Origin: Trichobilharzia regenti
Lineage: Eukaryota; Platyhelminthes; Trematoda; Strigeidida; Schistosomatidae
Direction: 5' to 3'
DNA: 64,000 nucleotides
Assembly (NCBI GenBank): GCA_944472135.2
Contig: OX235270.1
Location: 133,343,632-133,407,631 of the forward strand
Part shown: positions 11,522 through 23,239 of the stretch, in pieces
How the letters are laid out: each line of letters begins with the position of its first letter
Numbering within the stretch: the first letter of the stretch is position 1
The notes under the pieces: generated by a model
Told to the model about the DNA's origin: nothing
What the model saw: the letters and a program-made list of their open reading frames with translations, nothing else
The model's database searches: none
Position numbers and translations under genes: made by a program

Positions 11522-11709
11522 TTTTTATTTTTGATTTACAGCTTGATTCCACACTGTATTTTTGGTACAAGTATGGAATTTTCAGCATGGTTATCGGTAG
11601 CCCAAATTTTACAGGCCGACCATAGATATCAGGTGTGCGCCGGCGTGGGCTCGAACCCCGGACCATGTGCATGGTCGGCGAGAGTCCTAACCACTGTGCC
11701 ACCGACGCA
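11522..11709 (-). mobile_element. SINE-1 (tRNA-headed short element), complete
   Basis: On the minus strand it starts GTGCGTCGGTGGCACAGTGG, which contains a tRNA A box (TGGCACAGTGG). The anticodon-arm-like GACCATGCACATGGTC follows, then a B box (GGTTCGA) and the tail words CTGATATCTATGGTCGGCCT and GAATCAAGCTG. It ends in A/T-rich sequence with TTTTT on the plus strand. Pol III-type internal promoter boxes and a multi-copy tail make this a tRNA-derived SINE, not a functional tRNA. In this copy the 3' acceptor half is altered (GCCGGCG). Confidence 0.85.
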
Positions 11710-11799
11710 CATTGTTAAAGGAGACAGGTTCATCAAAGTGAAATGGTCACAGACTAAGCGAGCAAACAGAAAGAGAGACCACCATACACACACACACAT

Positions 11800-12590
11800 A
11801 TATATATATACATATCAATATCACAGTGGCCTAGCGGGCTACACTCTTTGGAACGTATGTTTCTGGAGTCCATATCTGGATATAGTAGTTAGCATCATAT
11901 GATTCATTTGTCTACACTGTGTTCCGATGGGTTGGGGATCTGAGATAGAGGCAAGTCGAACTGCTATCGGATAAGGAGGGTGTAATAATAGTAAGCTGTT
12001 TTTTGTCGATGACCAATGACAGCCCTTATGTCCTCCATCGTCTCAATCGAGAAGACTATTTAAAATTAAGAGTTTCTATGACGTAGTTTACATATTATTG
12101 TTTTAAACAAAAATTTAAATCACAAGAGGATTCACCTGACCATCAATTTATTCAACTAACACATGATCATTATCATTCACAGGTTTTTGAAAAGCATACC
12201 CTATATATATATATATATATACCACAGTCATATGATAGTGTAAATGTCTATCTATACAGGGATGTGTCATTTGACCTTGTGGATGTCTGTCTGTCTATCT
12301 GTCGTTCATTCAAATGTGACGGGAGTATTTATTTGCCATTTTCGGTGGTGTTATCTATTGTCGAGACAAATCAATAATTACGGTACAAATCTATCACATA
12401 TGCATTTAAGTAAGGTTTAGCGTGACAAAAAATTTAGACATTTATTCAAGTATTCATGAAAAAAAAAATCAATTAATCTGCTTACATACATACTAGTCAT
12501 ATAGGGTGATAGAGATTCTGGGATTCCATAGGCGTTTGAATTAATTTCAGTGAAGATTTTATCATTAACAAGTCACAGAATTATTTAAAG
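11800..12590. other. Intergenic, nothing recognised
   Basis: Contains (CA)n/(TA)n tracts at about 11787-11815 and a (TA)n tract at 12203-12221. The rest is AT-rich DNA without a recognisable feature. Confidence 0.4.
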
Positions 12591-12790
12591 CCATCAGCAT
12601 CACTGGACAGCTATTTTGCCCTAGTATGCACGCTCAGCATCACTACTGGGGTTCGAACCCGCGGACTTCAGGTTGTGGAAGCCAAACTATTTTACTGTTC
12701 ACCTTCTGTCAATTCATGATATGGCGTTACCCTCAACTAATACTGTCGATGAGCACGCATTTCACAACTCACCTTGACATGGTAGACCGC
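12590..12790 (-). mobile_element. Decayed hammerhead-type (Sm-alpha-like) SINE
   Basis: Read on the minus strand it has the order tail-like AT-GC block, B box GGGTTCGAACCC, then a strongly eroded ribozyme region. The latter ends AGCTGTCCAGTG, the same string as in the intact copy at 26712-26885. The ribozyme core is not preserved: the CTGANGA and GAAA boxes are both mutated. Confidence 0.55.
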
Positions 12791-13289
12791 AATGGCTCCG
12801 ACGTCTCTGTACAGCTTCAGCATATCCACTCAGTAGCGTTGAATAAGCTGGAGAATGACTGATACGTAGATTATGACATTTTAAAGGAACCAACACCAGT
12901 TAGAAATAGTGGAAGACCGGAGAGCCCCCGACTTGGCTAAAGTGGTTCTCCCCATTCCCTCTTGTTTTTCAGTGTCGTCCAGCTGTTTCACGATAAAATC
13001 TATATTGGAAATAAGATGATTCATCTGAATCCTTTCATGATTTGCCTTTTAATTGCAATCGTCTGGTTATATTGAAAATAGAAGTTGACTGTCTGACATT
13101 CAGCATAGAACTTTGCACGGAAGTTCAACGGAACAACTTGCCATATTCGATGAAGCACACAAAGATAGACAACAGAGGGGGAAAATTTAATTTTTAAAAA
13201 TACTAATTATTAGTATGGGCAGAAATGTGAAGGATAGTCATAGGAACATGGGAAAACATTTTGGTTTAAGGGATACGGGGGATCACGTA

Positions 13290-13800
13290 AAGTGTTATTG
13301 TGAACGGCTTTTAGCCATATTGCGAACAGTTTCTATCTACTAGTTCTGAGCATCCTGACGACCCTAACCAGGCAGGCAGTCCACATCTCCATACACGGTC
13401 ACAAGTGACTGTCAACGACTTCATGAGCTGATACTGTGTCTTGATTGGACCATCCGTAACTCTTTTCTAACCTGCTTCATTGTTGGTTGACGTTTCTCGA
13501 GGAGGAAGGCTATGGCTTGTTGTGCACAACACGTCTCCTAACCATCTCAATCAAATCACCTTCACAACCTCATCGATTCTTGTACACTCCTTAACCAACG
13601 CTGTACGCCCAATATGAGTATTACTCATTATATTATGTTACCTGACTTTTGACATAGAACATAGGCATTTGTGGTCAAAGACATCTAGCCTTTTCACATC
13701 TTCCAATATTTGTAGGCATATCTAACGGCCATAAACAAGAATAGGGTGGACTGTTGCGCACTACACACGTCCTGTGACAGATGGTCGGATATCACGTACA
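13290..13800 (-). mobile_element. RTE-like LINE 3' coding fragment (type 2)
   Basis: On the minus strand the DNA translates, across frame breaks and stops, to L-R-W-L-G-D-V-L-C, then T-D-G-P-I-K-T and W-R-C-G-L-P-A-W-L-G. This is the conserved C-terminal segment (R-W-L-G-H-V-L...G-G-Q-x-K-T-W) that follows the reverse transcriptase in several schistosome LINEs, and it is better preserved at 21500-22140. No catalytic domain is left here. Confidence 0.65.
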
Positions 13801-14727
13801 TATCACAGATGATGCAGGTCGTAAAACACTACAACATCGGCTTCTTTGTATCTGTGTTGAAATTTTGTCAGAAATGAGTCCCAATTGGGGCTGATGCAAA
13901 TTCTCAAGTAAGCCAAGTGGTCGGAAATTTGTACCACTTGACTACTACCTATCTTTGAACTAGGAATCTGTTCAGACTAGACCTGGAGTACCATCCTTCC
14001 ATTTGACACAGACAGATGGTATTCCGAAAGCATACGAAGAATTCCAGTTAATATGGTCAGAAGGCCTTGAATTTTATTATTGTCTGCAACTTGATGGACA
14101 GTAGTAATACATTTTAATTCGAGTGACCGAAATGAATCAGTAATTGACAACAGAATTTACATCATATAAGCGTTGAATATGTTTCATCTGTCTGTCTCTT
14201 TTTATTGTGTTAATCACTAGCTACGTCATCAAGGTATTATTCATTAGACCTGACTTATTGCTCACTGATGCATATCTTTACAGATGAGTCATCATTACTT
14301 ATTTCTCTCCCACTATGTCTCACTTACTGATTGGTTTTCCTGTTAGTTAGCCTTTGTTGGTTTTTATTGACGTTTACTTTAGCAGTATTTTCAGTAAGTT
14401 CTCAATTTCACTGTCCTGTTTTGTAAGACTGCTTGCTAGTTGTTGGTTCCTCTTTGTTATATGAGTGAGTAAGCAAGTTTCCCTACAAAAGCATAATAGA
14501 TGAACTTTAGGCGAAGTTAAAGAATGGTTATTCAAGTGAAAGATTGACTCAGTAACCTTGAGGTGACCATTTACAGTTTGCATATTTAATAATGGAGTTA
14601 TTTTATCAATAATAAATTCTCTTGATGAAAAAAACCCATAACAGCCGATAGGAAACAAAAATTCATGCCACTGGTCATAAGTCCAGTTTAAACTTTTCTT
14701 CAAGAGTTTATGCTGATCTTATTTATC
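13800..14727. other. Intergenic, nothing recognised
   Basis: A minus-strand open frame of 109 codons (14374-14703) has no motif I can identify. The remainder is AT-rich without a recognised repeat. Confidence 0.35.
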
Positions 14728-14892
14728 TGCGTCGGTGGCATAGCGATTGGGACATGGTCCGGGGTTCGGACCCCCAGTTGACTCACACCTAATACCAATG
14801 GTCGGCCTGCTAAATTTGGGCTACCGATATCACATACTGAAAATTTCATACTTGTGTCAAAAGTACTGTGTGGAGTCAAGCTACAATAAAAA
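14728..14892 (+). mobile_element. SINE-1 copy with internally deleted tRNA head
   Basis: It starts TGCGTCGGTGGCATAGCG and jumps from the D-arm region straight to CATGGTCCGGGGTTCGGACC, so about 20 bases of the D and anticodon arms are missing. The tail words GGTCGGCCTG, GGGCTACCGATATC and GTCAAGCT are present, and it ends in an A-rich run (AATAAAAAT). Divergence from the other copies marks it as old. Confidence 0.75.
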
Positions 14893-15604
14893 TTTATTGT
14901 CTAGGGTTAAGTCTAAAAGTTAGATTAAAGTTCGCGTGAGATAGTTGTTAGTGATATGTCAGTGTTGTCTCTCACTCATACTGGAATATACTTTCCGTCT
15001 CAAATTGTTTAGTGTTCTCGCTGCAGTTAAGCGGACAAGGAAGTCAAATAGGTGTGACGTAATGTCTTTGGCGCAGAAAAGGAATATTCATGATTACTAC
15101 ATATGTGCTCAGCTGAGCATCCCTAATCAAGGTGATGATTTTGAACAATATAAAAGTTAGGTTAAAGCGTTTGGAGTTAGGTCTAGTGATGAAGGTGAAT
15201 ATCAAATGCTAGGATGATGCAGAATCCTCTTACTGAGTAGTCTAATCAATGAACTTAGGGGAATTTACAGTCCTTTATTTTCAACTATTCATTCAAGGTT
15301 GTTATCTTGTGGCCCCTACAATTTATCTACACCATTCTGTCCTGGGAATTTCGGGATAGAATTAGTCCGGTGGAAACCAGCCTGAAACTAAGTCCTAACT
15401 TTAAATTCCGTCTGGTATCTTATGCTTACGCTGCTGAATCTAAACGGCAGTCATTCGATTCACTATTGATAAACTTATGTGGAACTGGGAGTAATTCTTA
15501 CAATATTTTAAAGTAAGGAACAGGTTTAATATCTCTGCATTTTCCAAATTCCCAAAGAAAGGGGTTGTACAAATTTCTTTTGAACACATAGATTCGGCTT
15601 GTTC

Positions 15605-15915
15605 AGATATTAAATTCCGATAGCCTCTGCTGTACGTAAAAGTCGTAATTGTAGACCAAACAAGAGGTTAAGTGATGTACGATAAATAACTTTAATAGCT
15701 TTGTTAGAGTCGATTTGATGTCCAGTATCGACGACATGACCTAGTACTGAGCTGCGTATAGCTTTATTCGGACCTTTGCCAAACCAGGATGGGAGGTGCT
15801 CAGAAATTCGACGATGAACTAGCCTGATCGTTCGCCCTATGTAAATGGCTCCACACAAGCAGTTAAACTGGTAAATACACATGTAAGAGGCGAAACAGGG
15901 CATTCTGTCTCTATT
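15605..15915 (-). mobile_element. Penelope-like GIY-YIG endonuclease fragment
   Basis: The minus strand is open for 97 codons from 15903. It shows M-C-I-Y-Q-F-N-C-L-C-G-A-I-Y-I-G-R-T, then H-R-R-I-S-E-H-L-P-S-W-F, then V-L-G-H-V-V-D-T-G-H and A-E-A-I-G-I near the stop. The Cys pair, Y-I-G-R-T and S-E-H motifs place it in the GIY-YIG domain that follows the reverse transcriptase in Penelope-like elements. This is the best-preserved endonuclease of this subfamily in the window. The polymerase part is missing. Confidence 0.8.
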
Positions 15916-16274
15916 CCTTGAAGTAAGTATTGGTCGGCTAGTGAATACACATCATAGCTTAGTTGCATAGAAAGTCATTTTGAAGACCCTTCTCAGACGT
16001 TGTAATAAGATCTCACTATTGACATCACCTGTGAATTATAACCTTAGGAATATTGACTTTTTGGGGACAGTCGGCAACTTCGAGTTTTTACTTTCTGAGT
16101 TCATGTGTTTGTTTACGAACTTAGTTGCATTTTGTTAAACCTAATTTTCAGGGACACAGAATCTTTTTATGTCTAAACTAACTTTTCTTACTGAGTGGAC
16201 GCTTCAAGATGATGCATCGATCACTTGGTTAAATCATTATTCTTCAACTTACGAAATACTGAATCCACCTATTT

Positions 16275-16420
16275 CAACTTTGATCAGTTAGAGAACCACC
16301 GAGAACTAGAGGATACCACACAATTGTTTCCCCTTGGATTGGGATTCTTCATCAGTACTCACCCAAGACAAACCCAAGAACTTATGATTATAAGGAGAGC
16401 TCTTTTAGCATTCTGTTATT
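16275..16420 (-). mobile_element. Decayed hammerhead-type SINE fragment
   Basis: The plus strand shows TTAGAGAACCACCGAGAAC, then CAATTGTTTCCCC, then GGGATTCTTCATCAGTACTCACCC. These follow the same order as in the intact element at 26712-26885. The GAAA box and stem III are damaged, so no cleavage-competent ribozyme is expected. Confidence 0.55.
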
Positions 16421-16429
16421 AGGACGCAG

Positions 16430-17220
16430 TCCAATGGCCTATGACTTTCTGCTGGTTGAATGCTTGATGGGGCCACAGATGTGAACCGTTGAAGAATCCA
16501 AAGCCAGGGTGAAACAGGTGTGTAGTATTCCCTAGTGCTCAATGATTCTCAAAATAAAATCAGTTCCTGATCAAACTTGAAATAAGCATTATTTAATTTT
16601 TTCGAAAGTAGTCGGTATTATTGCCACGGTTATAAGTACTTTATATATTACCGCATAGAATAAATCTCTAATTTAGTTCTGGATTGTCTTTTGAATATGG
16701 AATTTCCAGAGGTATGATTTTGGCCGTTGAGAATTAACACAGAGTAGGCGAAATCATTATCTCTGTCGTTTACTGAATAAAATGAAATGCTCAAACTGAA
16801 CTCGAAAATGCTTAGACAATGGAGTCACACGGAATGAAACTACATTCATACGAGTTAATGTATAGCGATCCGAGGAGGATCAGACCCACAAGTGATCTTG
16901 AAACAGCAGGATGCTCCTAAAACACAAATGTGCAGCGATATAACAGAGAATATTTGTAGTTCAGGCGGATGAATTCGATTTGATTGATTTCCCTTATTCA
17001 ACACCAACAATAAACCTTCTTTAAAACAAACCCAAACTATGTTTTGTAAAATGTTAACTATAATACCTCCCTAACCTATCTGCAGTTCTACGTATGAAAA
17101 GGGCTCATCCTGAATCCCATTGTGAACAATCATAAATGCCAGTCAAAGAATAAATAAAATTGGCTAAAAATAAATGTACTACTGATTGACTGGTGTAAGT
17201 AGCTGGAAATATCTACCAAA
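16430..17220. other. Intergenic, nothing recognised
   Basis: AT-rich DNA between an eroded SINE and the nested RTE element. No open frame or repeat was identified. Confidence 0.35.
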
Positions 17221-17580
17221 AATTATTGGAGTTTGCCATCCAGATCTCAGCAGGATCAGACGAAATTCCTGTTGAAGCACTGAAAATAGATTCTGAGACC
17301 TCAGTAGACATTCTCAAGCCGCCATTTCAAAAATTTTGCGAGGAAGGAAAGGTACCTACTCATTGGAAGAAAGCTTACCTTGAGAAACTACCAAAGAGCG
17401 TTTGCAAATCGTAACTTGGAATTATGCTCATTTTCATGCCAAGCTAAATATTAAGTCTTTCCATCCTAGAGGGATTAAAAGATGCACTGCATGTAGAACT
17501 TCGACTAGTACAAGCTGGATTCAGGAAAAGCAAGACATGTAAGGATCAAATCGTAATTCTACGCATCATCATTTAGCAGA

Positions 17581-17593
17581 GCATAAACTGGCA
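17581..17593 (+). repeat. Target-site duplication, left copy
   Basis: The 13-base word GCATAAACTGGCA occurs here and at 18517-18529, on either side of the Penelope-like insertion. Confidence 0.8.
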
Positions 17594-18516
17594 TATTAAT
17601 ATATGTGTAAAACTTGGGCACTGTGGTAGTAAGTAATCTATATTAGTTTGTTTATTAGATGCATCACACAGTGAAACAGTAATATCTACTGAATGACGTT
17701 TCGAACAAAATTTATTATTGTTCATAATCGTATAAATTATAATCATATGACTTCGAAACTTGAGTTTCATAGTGTTCATTGTTCTCTCCTATTTGTTGTA
17801 GGGGTAGTAGAATTTTCTAGATATCTGGGACAGGTGTTGAATCGTTCCTATTACATGTGTTTGCGGTTGATTCGATAAACAAAGCTTCTGTTATTCACCT
17901 TGGAAACCTTACGCAGAATTCTTAACAAGGCAGGAATAAAAGTGTCATTCAAACTCAATTAGAAACAAGCTTTATCGTTTAAAGGATCCTGTGGAGCCGT
18001 TAAAACAAAACAATTTAGCTCATCTAATACCCTGCTGGAATGATTGTCAGGTCAAATACATAGCTCAGACTAGTAGAACAGGGGCAGTAAGACCAACCGA
18101 GCATATAAACCTAGCAAAATCTAGATTAGTTGACCCGAATAAGATAAGAAATCTAGAGAATAGTTCAGCCATATCATTACATGCAGTTACACACAACCAC
18201 AAAATAGGATGGGATAGGATGACGGTTTTAAAATCTGATGTCACAGGGTTTAGGGAGAGATTGATAACAGAAGCTTTGTTTATCGAATCAACCGCAAACA
18301 CATGTAATAGGAACGATTCAACACCTGTCCCAGATATCTAGAAAATTCTACTACCCCTACAACAAATAGGAGAGAACAATGAACACTATAAAACTCAAGT
18401 TTAAAAGTCATGTGATTATAAATGATATCATTATGAACAATAAATTTTGCTCGAAACATCATCCAGTAAATATTGATGTTTCACTGTGTGATATATCTAA
18501 TAAACAAACTAATAAG
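17594..18516 (+). mobile_element. Penelope-like insertion with target duplication inside the RTE
   Basis: It is flanked by the identical 13-mer GCATAAACTGGCA at 17581-17593 and 18517-18529, and the interrupted RTE frame resumes after it. The 3' half (plus, 17991-18341) is open for 116 codons: V-K-Y-I-A-Q-T-S-R-T-G, then T-E-H-I-N-L-A-K-S, H-A-V-T-H-N-H and N-T-C-N-R-N-D, a GIY-YIG endonuclease tail. About 17628-17880 is the reverse complement of about 18280-18512, so the copy is 5'-truncated with an inverted copy of its end, as in the foldback at 3862-4745. The stop after V-P-D-I lies in the repeat. Confidence 0.85.
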
Positions 18517-18529
18517 GCATAAACTGGCA
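18517..18529 (+). repeat. Target-site duplication, right copy
   Basis: It is identical to 17581-17593. RTE sequence continues immediately after it. Confidence 0.8.
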
Positions 18530-18907
18530 GTTAACTCCTTACCTCAACTTCATCGAATTTGTAAAGGCTTTCGAAAGCGTTAACTGTGAAGTAATTTGGC
18601 AGCCACTTGAACACCCCACACTGCCGAAAACGCTTATAAAATTCACCTAATGACCCCATGATAATGCCATATACCAAGTAATTAACTACGGAGAGCTCAA
18701 TGAAACTTTTCATTTGCAGATAGTATGAAGACAAGCCTGTATAAATAACCGATGATATCCCTAATCATCGTAGACCGGATCATAAGACAGGCCATGCGTT
18801 GAGGCGAGAAGGCAAGAATACTTTGCACATATGAGAAGACTCTAGGAGATACGGACTTCACAAAAGAGTTAAATCCCACTCAAGTTTGCAGAACCAATCT
18901 CCGTCAA

Positions 18908-19239
18908 AAAGCAGCTACCCAATCCAACATCATGATCAGTACAAAATCACAAAATTTCATGCGGGATCGGTCGTGGCCCGGATTAACAAAGACCGCGCTT
19001 CCTGCTGCCGTGTCACAGGGCAGGAGTGATACGTATGCTACTGAGGGACACCAAACAAAAGAGAACGAACAAAAACAGGCCGCGTGTGACCGGCCTCAAG
19101 CAGTTGTCCCCTGGACTCTGCGGTCACGCAACCAACTTCCACGCTGAGGGCAGCCGGGAAGTAACAAATGTCCTCACAATCCGAAATGCACGCGAAACCT
19201 CTCTAATACTCACTCATCTTTGTTTTCATCTTCATCTCT
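18908..19239 (+). mobile_element. Short GC-richer repeat inserted in the RTE
   Basis: The inverted relative of this region (reverse complement of about 25140-25420) runs continuously where this copy has about 335 extra bases. The word CCGTCAA stands on both sides of the extra block (about 18900 and 19239), consistent with a short target duplication. The block is GC-richer than its surroundings and shares CCTCAAGCAG...CGGTCACGCA-type words with the repeat at 6310-6790. It has no coding motif. It may be a SINE; its class is not identified. Confidence 0.55.
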
Positions 19240-19421
19240 ACTCACTCCGTCAATCTTTTCAAACTCAATTCAGGTGTTCAAAAAGAAGCAGTTACCAGTA
19301 TTTCTCAGCCATGGTGACTGCATATGCTTATTCTACATTTCATGGATGGTGCAGTCTCTCGCTTCAACCTCCATTCTTTATCACATAACTCCTTCGCCAT
19401 TCGTTGTATGCATTCATTGAC

Positions 19422-20490
19422 TTTTTGCTTCAACTTGAATTCTCCGTCAACTGAAATCATCGTGTGACAATCACAAGTATGTTGAAATTGTTTCTGTACA
19501 TAAACTTATCATGTCTTTAGGCTATCACCAGTCGATGAGAATCCAGGGAAATAAGTGATGGTATCATCTCATTCTGCGAAAACTGTTTCTCTCGCTTTAT
19601 TCCAACAAACCAAGATTGTTTTGCCAGGATATTTTATGCACACGCGTTCTCCGAATCTGCAAACTTTTATATTCAGTGACACATTGCATGCAGATATAAA
19701 ACTGTATACAGATAAATAGCAGTTTGACCACTTGAAAATATACCTTGGAATTATGCAAAAGATTCTGGGAAGCGAGAAGACAGGGACATGTTGGACCGAT
19801 GAGAAGGCTGTAAAAGACAGGGACTTCACAGACGATTTATGTCCACTGTCACACAAACTCGAAGATCTAAAGACGGAAACCAACAGGTTGTCAGAAGGAA
19901 CTGGCATCAAACACCAACCACTCCCAACGGAATATTCTTGAAAGTGGTCACTCACTTCCTTCGATTATCTAGACAGAACTGTTTCAATTATAAACACGCC
20001 TCACGAGTGAGGACGTCACAGTGAGCATAGCAAATCAAGACATATCTTCACTCTGAAATCACTTTGGAAATCGTCTGAACTCAGCAGTGCGAAGAACGAA
20101 ATTCACATTTTCTACAGGTATTAGGTCAGTTCTTCTGTGGAGGTCTGAAACTTGGTTCGACCCTCACGAAAAGCATTTCCAACAGACTACTGCAGACTGT
20201 CATCAGCATCTGCCTTCGATCACTGGGTACTAATAATCAGATAGATGTCTGTCGAGAAACGGTAAGCAACAATGAGCGTTGGCGATGAACTTACCAAGAA
20301 ATTATCGTTTGACAAGCATGAGGAAGGAAATGTTTTTGGGTTAGACACACTCTGAGAAGACAGTTGAGTGACATCACACACGACTCCATAAAGTGGAAGC
20401 CGTATGAGAGAAAGGGTGAGCTGGGTGTAGGTTTGAAGCTGACACGGAGGAGGTGGTGTGAGGCAGAGATGAGAGCCTACGGTAGTTGCC
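19422..20490 (+). repeat. Left arm of a ~1.07 kb near-identical inverted repeat
   Basis: Read by eye, this tract equals the reverse complement of 24065-25133 except for a one-base length difference near 19578 and one or two differences at the outer edge. It covers RTE 3' coding sequence (T-D-D-L-C and following) and non-coding DNA before it. Outside the tract the two copies are clearly diverged. Confidence 0.85.
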
Positions 20491-21289
20491 GAGCCAGCTA
20501 CAAGTGACTGCAGAAAATAGGAGAAAATGGAGATTTGCTGTTGAAGCCAAATTTTCCACTTGGAACCTAGTACTATCCAGATCGTTTCGAGCTTGATACC
20601 AGAACACAGTTACTCCTCGCATGTGACGGAGCTCATAGCAGGTGCGATCGGTTAGATTCATGTCGGAGGAAAGATTCAGCTCAAGCCAATGGGCTGTATA
20701 TTCATATGAATGGTTCTAAACATTAACAATATACACTCCCTTTACTAAATCATTCCAAAGACTATTCACTGGAAGATGTCAGCTTCGTTTTGGACATTAT
20801 CAAATTATGAGCTCATTAAAGAGATTAGAAATAAAGTGATCTGTTGATAAATATATTCAATATTCCTCCACTTTTACCACCGTAAACATCACCAGAGTGT
20901 TTCTTTGCCATTTTTCTTTGATTTTTTTCTCAAATCTTACTGTCACTACTAACACACGTGCTCTAAATGGCCATTTGACTGTTTGACATTTGACCTTTTA
21001 TGCGTTGCACAAAGCCATGAACTAAGTGTCAAATTGCTAAATGTTTTTCTGGTATTCTTTTGAATTTATTTACAGTGAAATCCATTCTCTTTTTGCAGCT
21101 TGTCAGTTGAATGCATCTTTATCTTGGTGAACGAAGCTGAAACCCAGTTGTCATCGTTTCACACACCAAATCTGGATAATTGAACTGCCAAAGTTATCGA
21201 TTGTTTAAAGGAAAGCAGTGGTTATGTGTTGAAGATTGTGTCAAGAATTTTTCACCATGGCCTTCACCGTTCGCCACTACCCGCGTAAT

Positions 21290-22140
21290 AACTCTAATTA
21301 TAAGGCAAAGTAGCAACCTGGGGCTTTCTTTTAGATGCTCAGCTTCCTAATAAGAATTAGTCATTTCGACTCATTAAAGCAAACTTCACGGAACTCAGAT
21401 GTTTCTAGGAACGAATACCCCTTGTAGAGGTCTCCGAAAGTCGCTTTTCTAAAAGAAGATTTACTCACTAGTGTGTGACCCATCTTTCATTCAGTTAGGG
21501 CTACGAAGACATGAAAAGACTAGCTGTCTTTGATCATAGGTGCCTACGTTCTATTTCCCGTGTAAAGTGGCATAATAAGGTGAGCAACATGGAGGTTAGG
21601 CGCAGAGTTCTAGGTAAACAGGGGAAATCAATCGACGAAGTCGTGAAGCTACAAAGACTGAGATGGTTAGGACATGTGTTACGTATGCCAAGTCATCGCC
21701 TCCCTCGATGAGCTATGTTAGCGGATATAGGGTCAGGCTGGAAAAAAGCTAGTGGCGGTCAAACAAAAACTTGGCCCCACCAGTCAATGAAATCCACAAC
21801 AGTTGGTCTAAGCCAGCCACGTAGGAAGGTGTAGACTTCCAGGCTGGGGTCCTCGGGACGGTAAAAATCTATGGTTGGAAACAATTGGTGACATGGCTCA
21901 AAACCGTTCTCAGTGGCGCAGATGCATCCACTCCCTGTGACTTATGATCTTCAATGAAACTGTTTTGTTCTTCGTTATTACTCGTTTGTCTCACACCTCT
22001 GCTCACTGTTTCTATTATACTTTTCTTGTACTTTCTTCTGTTGCTTCGCGTGCTACACGGAGTGTGGCGACTTGAACTTCCGCACATTTGTGCAAAGTTC
22101 TATGTCGAAAACAGACAGACAGACAGGGCTACAAGATAAC
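21290..22140 (+). mobile_element. RTE-like LINE 3' end (type 2)
   Basis: A plus-strand frame at 21511-21711 reads M-K-R-L-A-V-F-D-H-R-C-L-R-S-I-S-R-V, then L-G-K-Q-G-K-S-I-D-E-V-V and L-R-W-L-G-H-V-L-R-M-P, then a stop. Beyond the stop the same frame gives G-G-Q-T-K-T-W, C-terminal to the reverse transcriptase in schistosome LINEs. The fragment has no catalytic domain and ends near 22140. The older copy at 13290-13800 belongs to the same family. Confidence 0.75.
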
Positions 22141-22251
22141 GCCCAAGTTTTTGAGAAGGACGTTATATTCGTTTATACAATTGTAGAAACTGTGAAAAGC
22201 CATTCGAATTAAACTTGCTCTAGTTCGATAGGTATGCTTTCTCTTAATCTC

Positions 22252-22493
22252 TTGTTGTTATTATTATATATCATTTCATTTCTTTACATTCTCAATGAAT
22301 CATAAAGATTCAAGCAAGAGGCTTGAAGTTTCGGTAGCAGCGGATGGGGTTTCTAGCCTCATGCTAATTCTCCCCTCTTTACCAGTCTTATTACTGGCTT
22401 AACAAGGTAAAGAAGTGCGTCTTTGGCTGTGGATCGAACCCCGAACCATATACGTGGTTAGCGAGCATTCTACCGTTGTGCCACCAACACACA
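22252..22493 (-). mobile_element. SINE-2 (tRNA head, RTE-like body and tail)
   Basis: Minus-strand order: a tRNA-like head with GTTGGTGGCACAACGGTAGA (A-box region) and GGTTCGATCC (B box), then TTTACCTTGTTAAGCCAG, then an RTE 5'UTR-like body with GGGGAGAATTAGCATGAGGC. It ends in a tail resembling the RTE 3' end and a TTATTATTA-type run on the plus strand at about 22257. It is more diverged than the copy at 29110-29347. Confidence 0.7.
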
Positions 22494-23009
22494 ATGTCTT
22501 CTTGTTAGGTAATCAGAAAAAGCCACATTTAACCGTTATAATGGGTGGATAATGGGAGGTGAAACCAACGGTCTGTGGGCTACTAACTTGAATTAAACTA
22601 TGCCATATTACTTTTGAGTATTTCTTGGTTTCGAATACCTAAAATTGCCCCTCTATTTGACTGGGAATGTTTAATACCAATTCAATATGCACATATAGCG
22701 AAATTATGTATGCCATATAAATTAAGAGATTAAGAGATCTTCGCTTCTGTGCTACTTCTACCCTTCGTATTGTGTTTTTTGTCTTCTTTTCATGTCTCTC
22801 ATGTTTCGCCGCAATACTGGTTCATTTGTTCGCTCTGAAGTTAAATCCATCTCTCTGGTCTTTGATATTTTTCTGGCGATGAGAGTCTCTTTAAATGCCA
22901 CTGATACATCTTGTCGGTAGAACATGCTACACTTTCATTAAAAAAAACTAATATTAATATAATTTCATAAAAATGGTACAGTTGAAAATGCTTTAACCTG
23001 TGGAAGGTT

Positions 23010-23235
23010 TTTCTTTCGTTTCTTGAATTCTGAGTGAAACATGAGGATTCAGGTTTGCAGACTTGAAGTTTCATTAGCCGCAGGGTTACCAGCCTCATAC
23101 TCAACCTTCCCTCCTCCCCAGGTTTACCACTAGTTAGTAAACTAGGCGACGATTAGTAGTTCATCATCGGCCGAGGAATGAACCCTGCATCACGGGCTTA
23201 GTTGGTTGGTGACCATTCTACCCTTGAAACACTCA
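23010..23235 (-). mobile_element. SINE-2, diverged copy
   Basis: The plus strand contains GACTTGAAGTTTCATTAGC, CAGCCTCATACTCAACCTTCC, then GGTTTACC and an eroded B-box complement GAATGAACCCTGC. This is the SINE-2 order in reverse. The tRNA head is badly decayed. Confidence 0.6.
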
Positions 23236-23239
23236 TTCA

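Larger units (their letters stand above)
17222..20500 (+). mobile_element. RTE-like LINE, decayed and interrupted twice
   Basis: Pieces of one plus-strand reverse transcriptase can be followed in order. At 17226-17414 the fingers region reads I-Q-I-S-A-G-S-D-E-I-P-V-E-A-L-K (compare A-x-G-P-D-G-I-P-P-E-A-L-K in the 37 kb copy). Next, 17500-17580 matches the Q-A-G-F-R-K-x-K block. After an insertion (17594-18516) comes 18530-18640 with F-I-E-F-V-K-A-F-E-S-V, the palm motif A. After a second insertion (18908-19239), 19760-19870 carries D-R-D-F-T-D-D-L-C, the F-A-D-D region with Ala to Thr. The 3' part reaches about 20500. Many stops and shifts make it non-functional. Confidence 0.7.
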
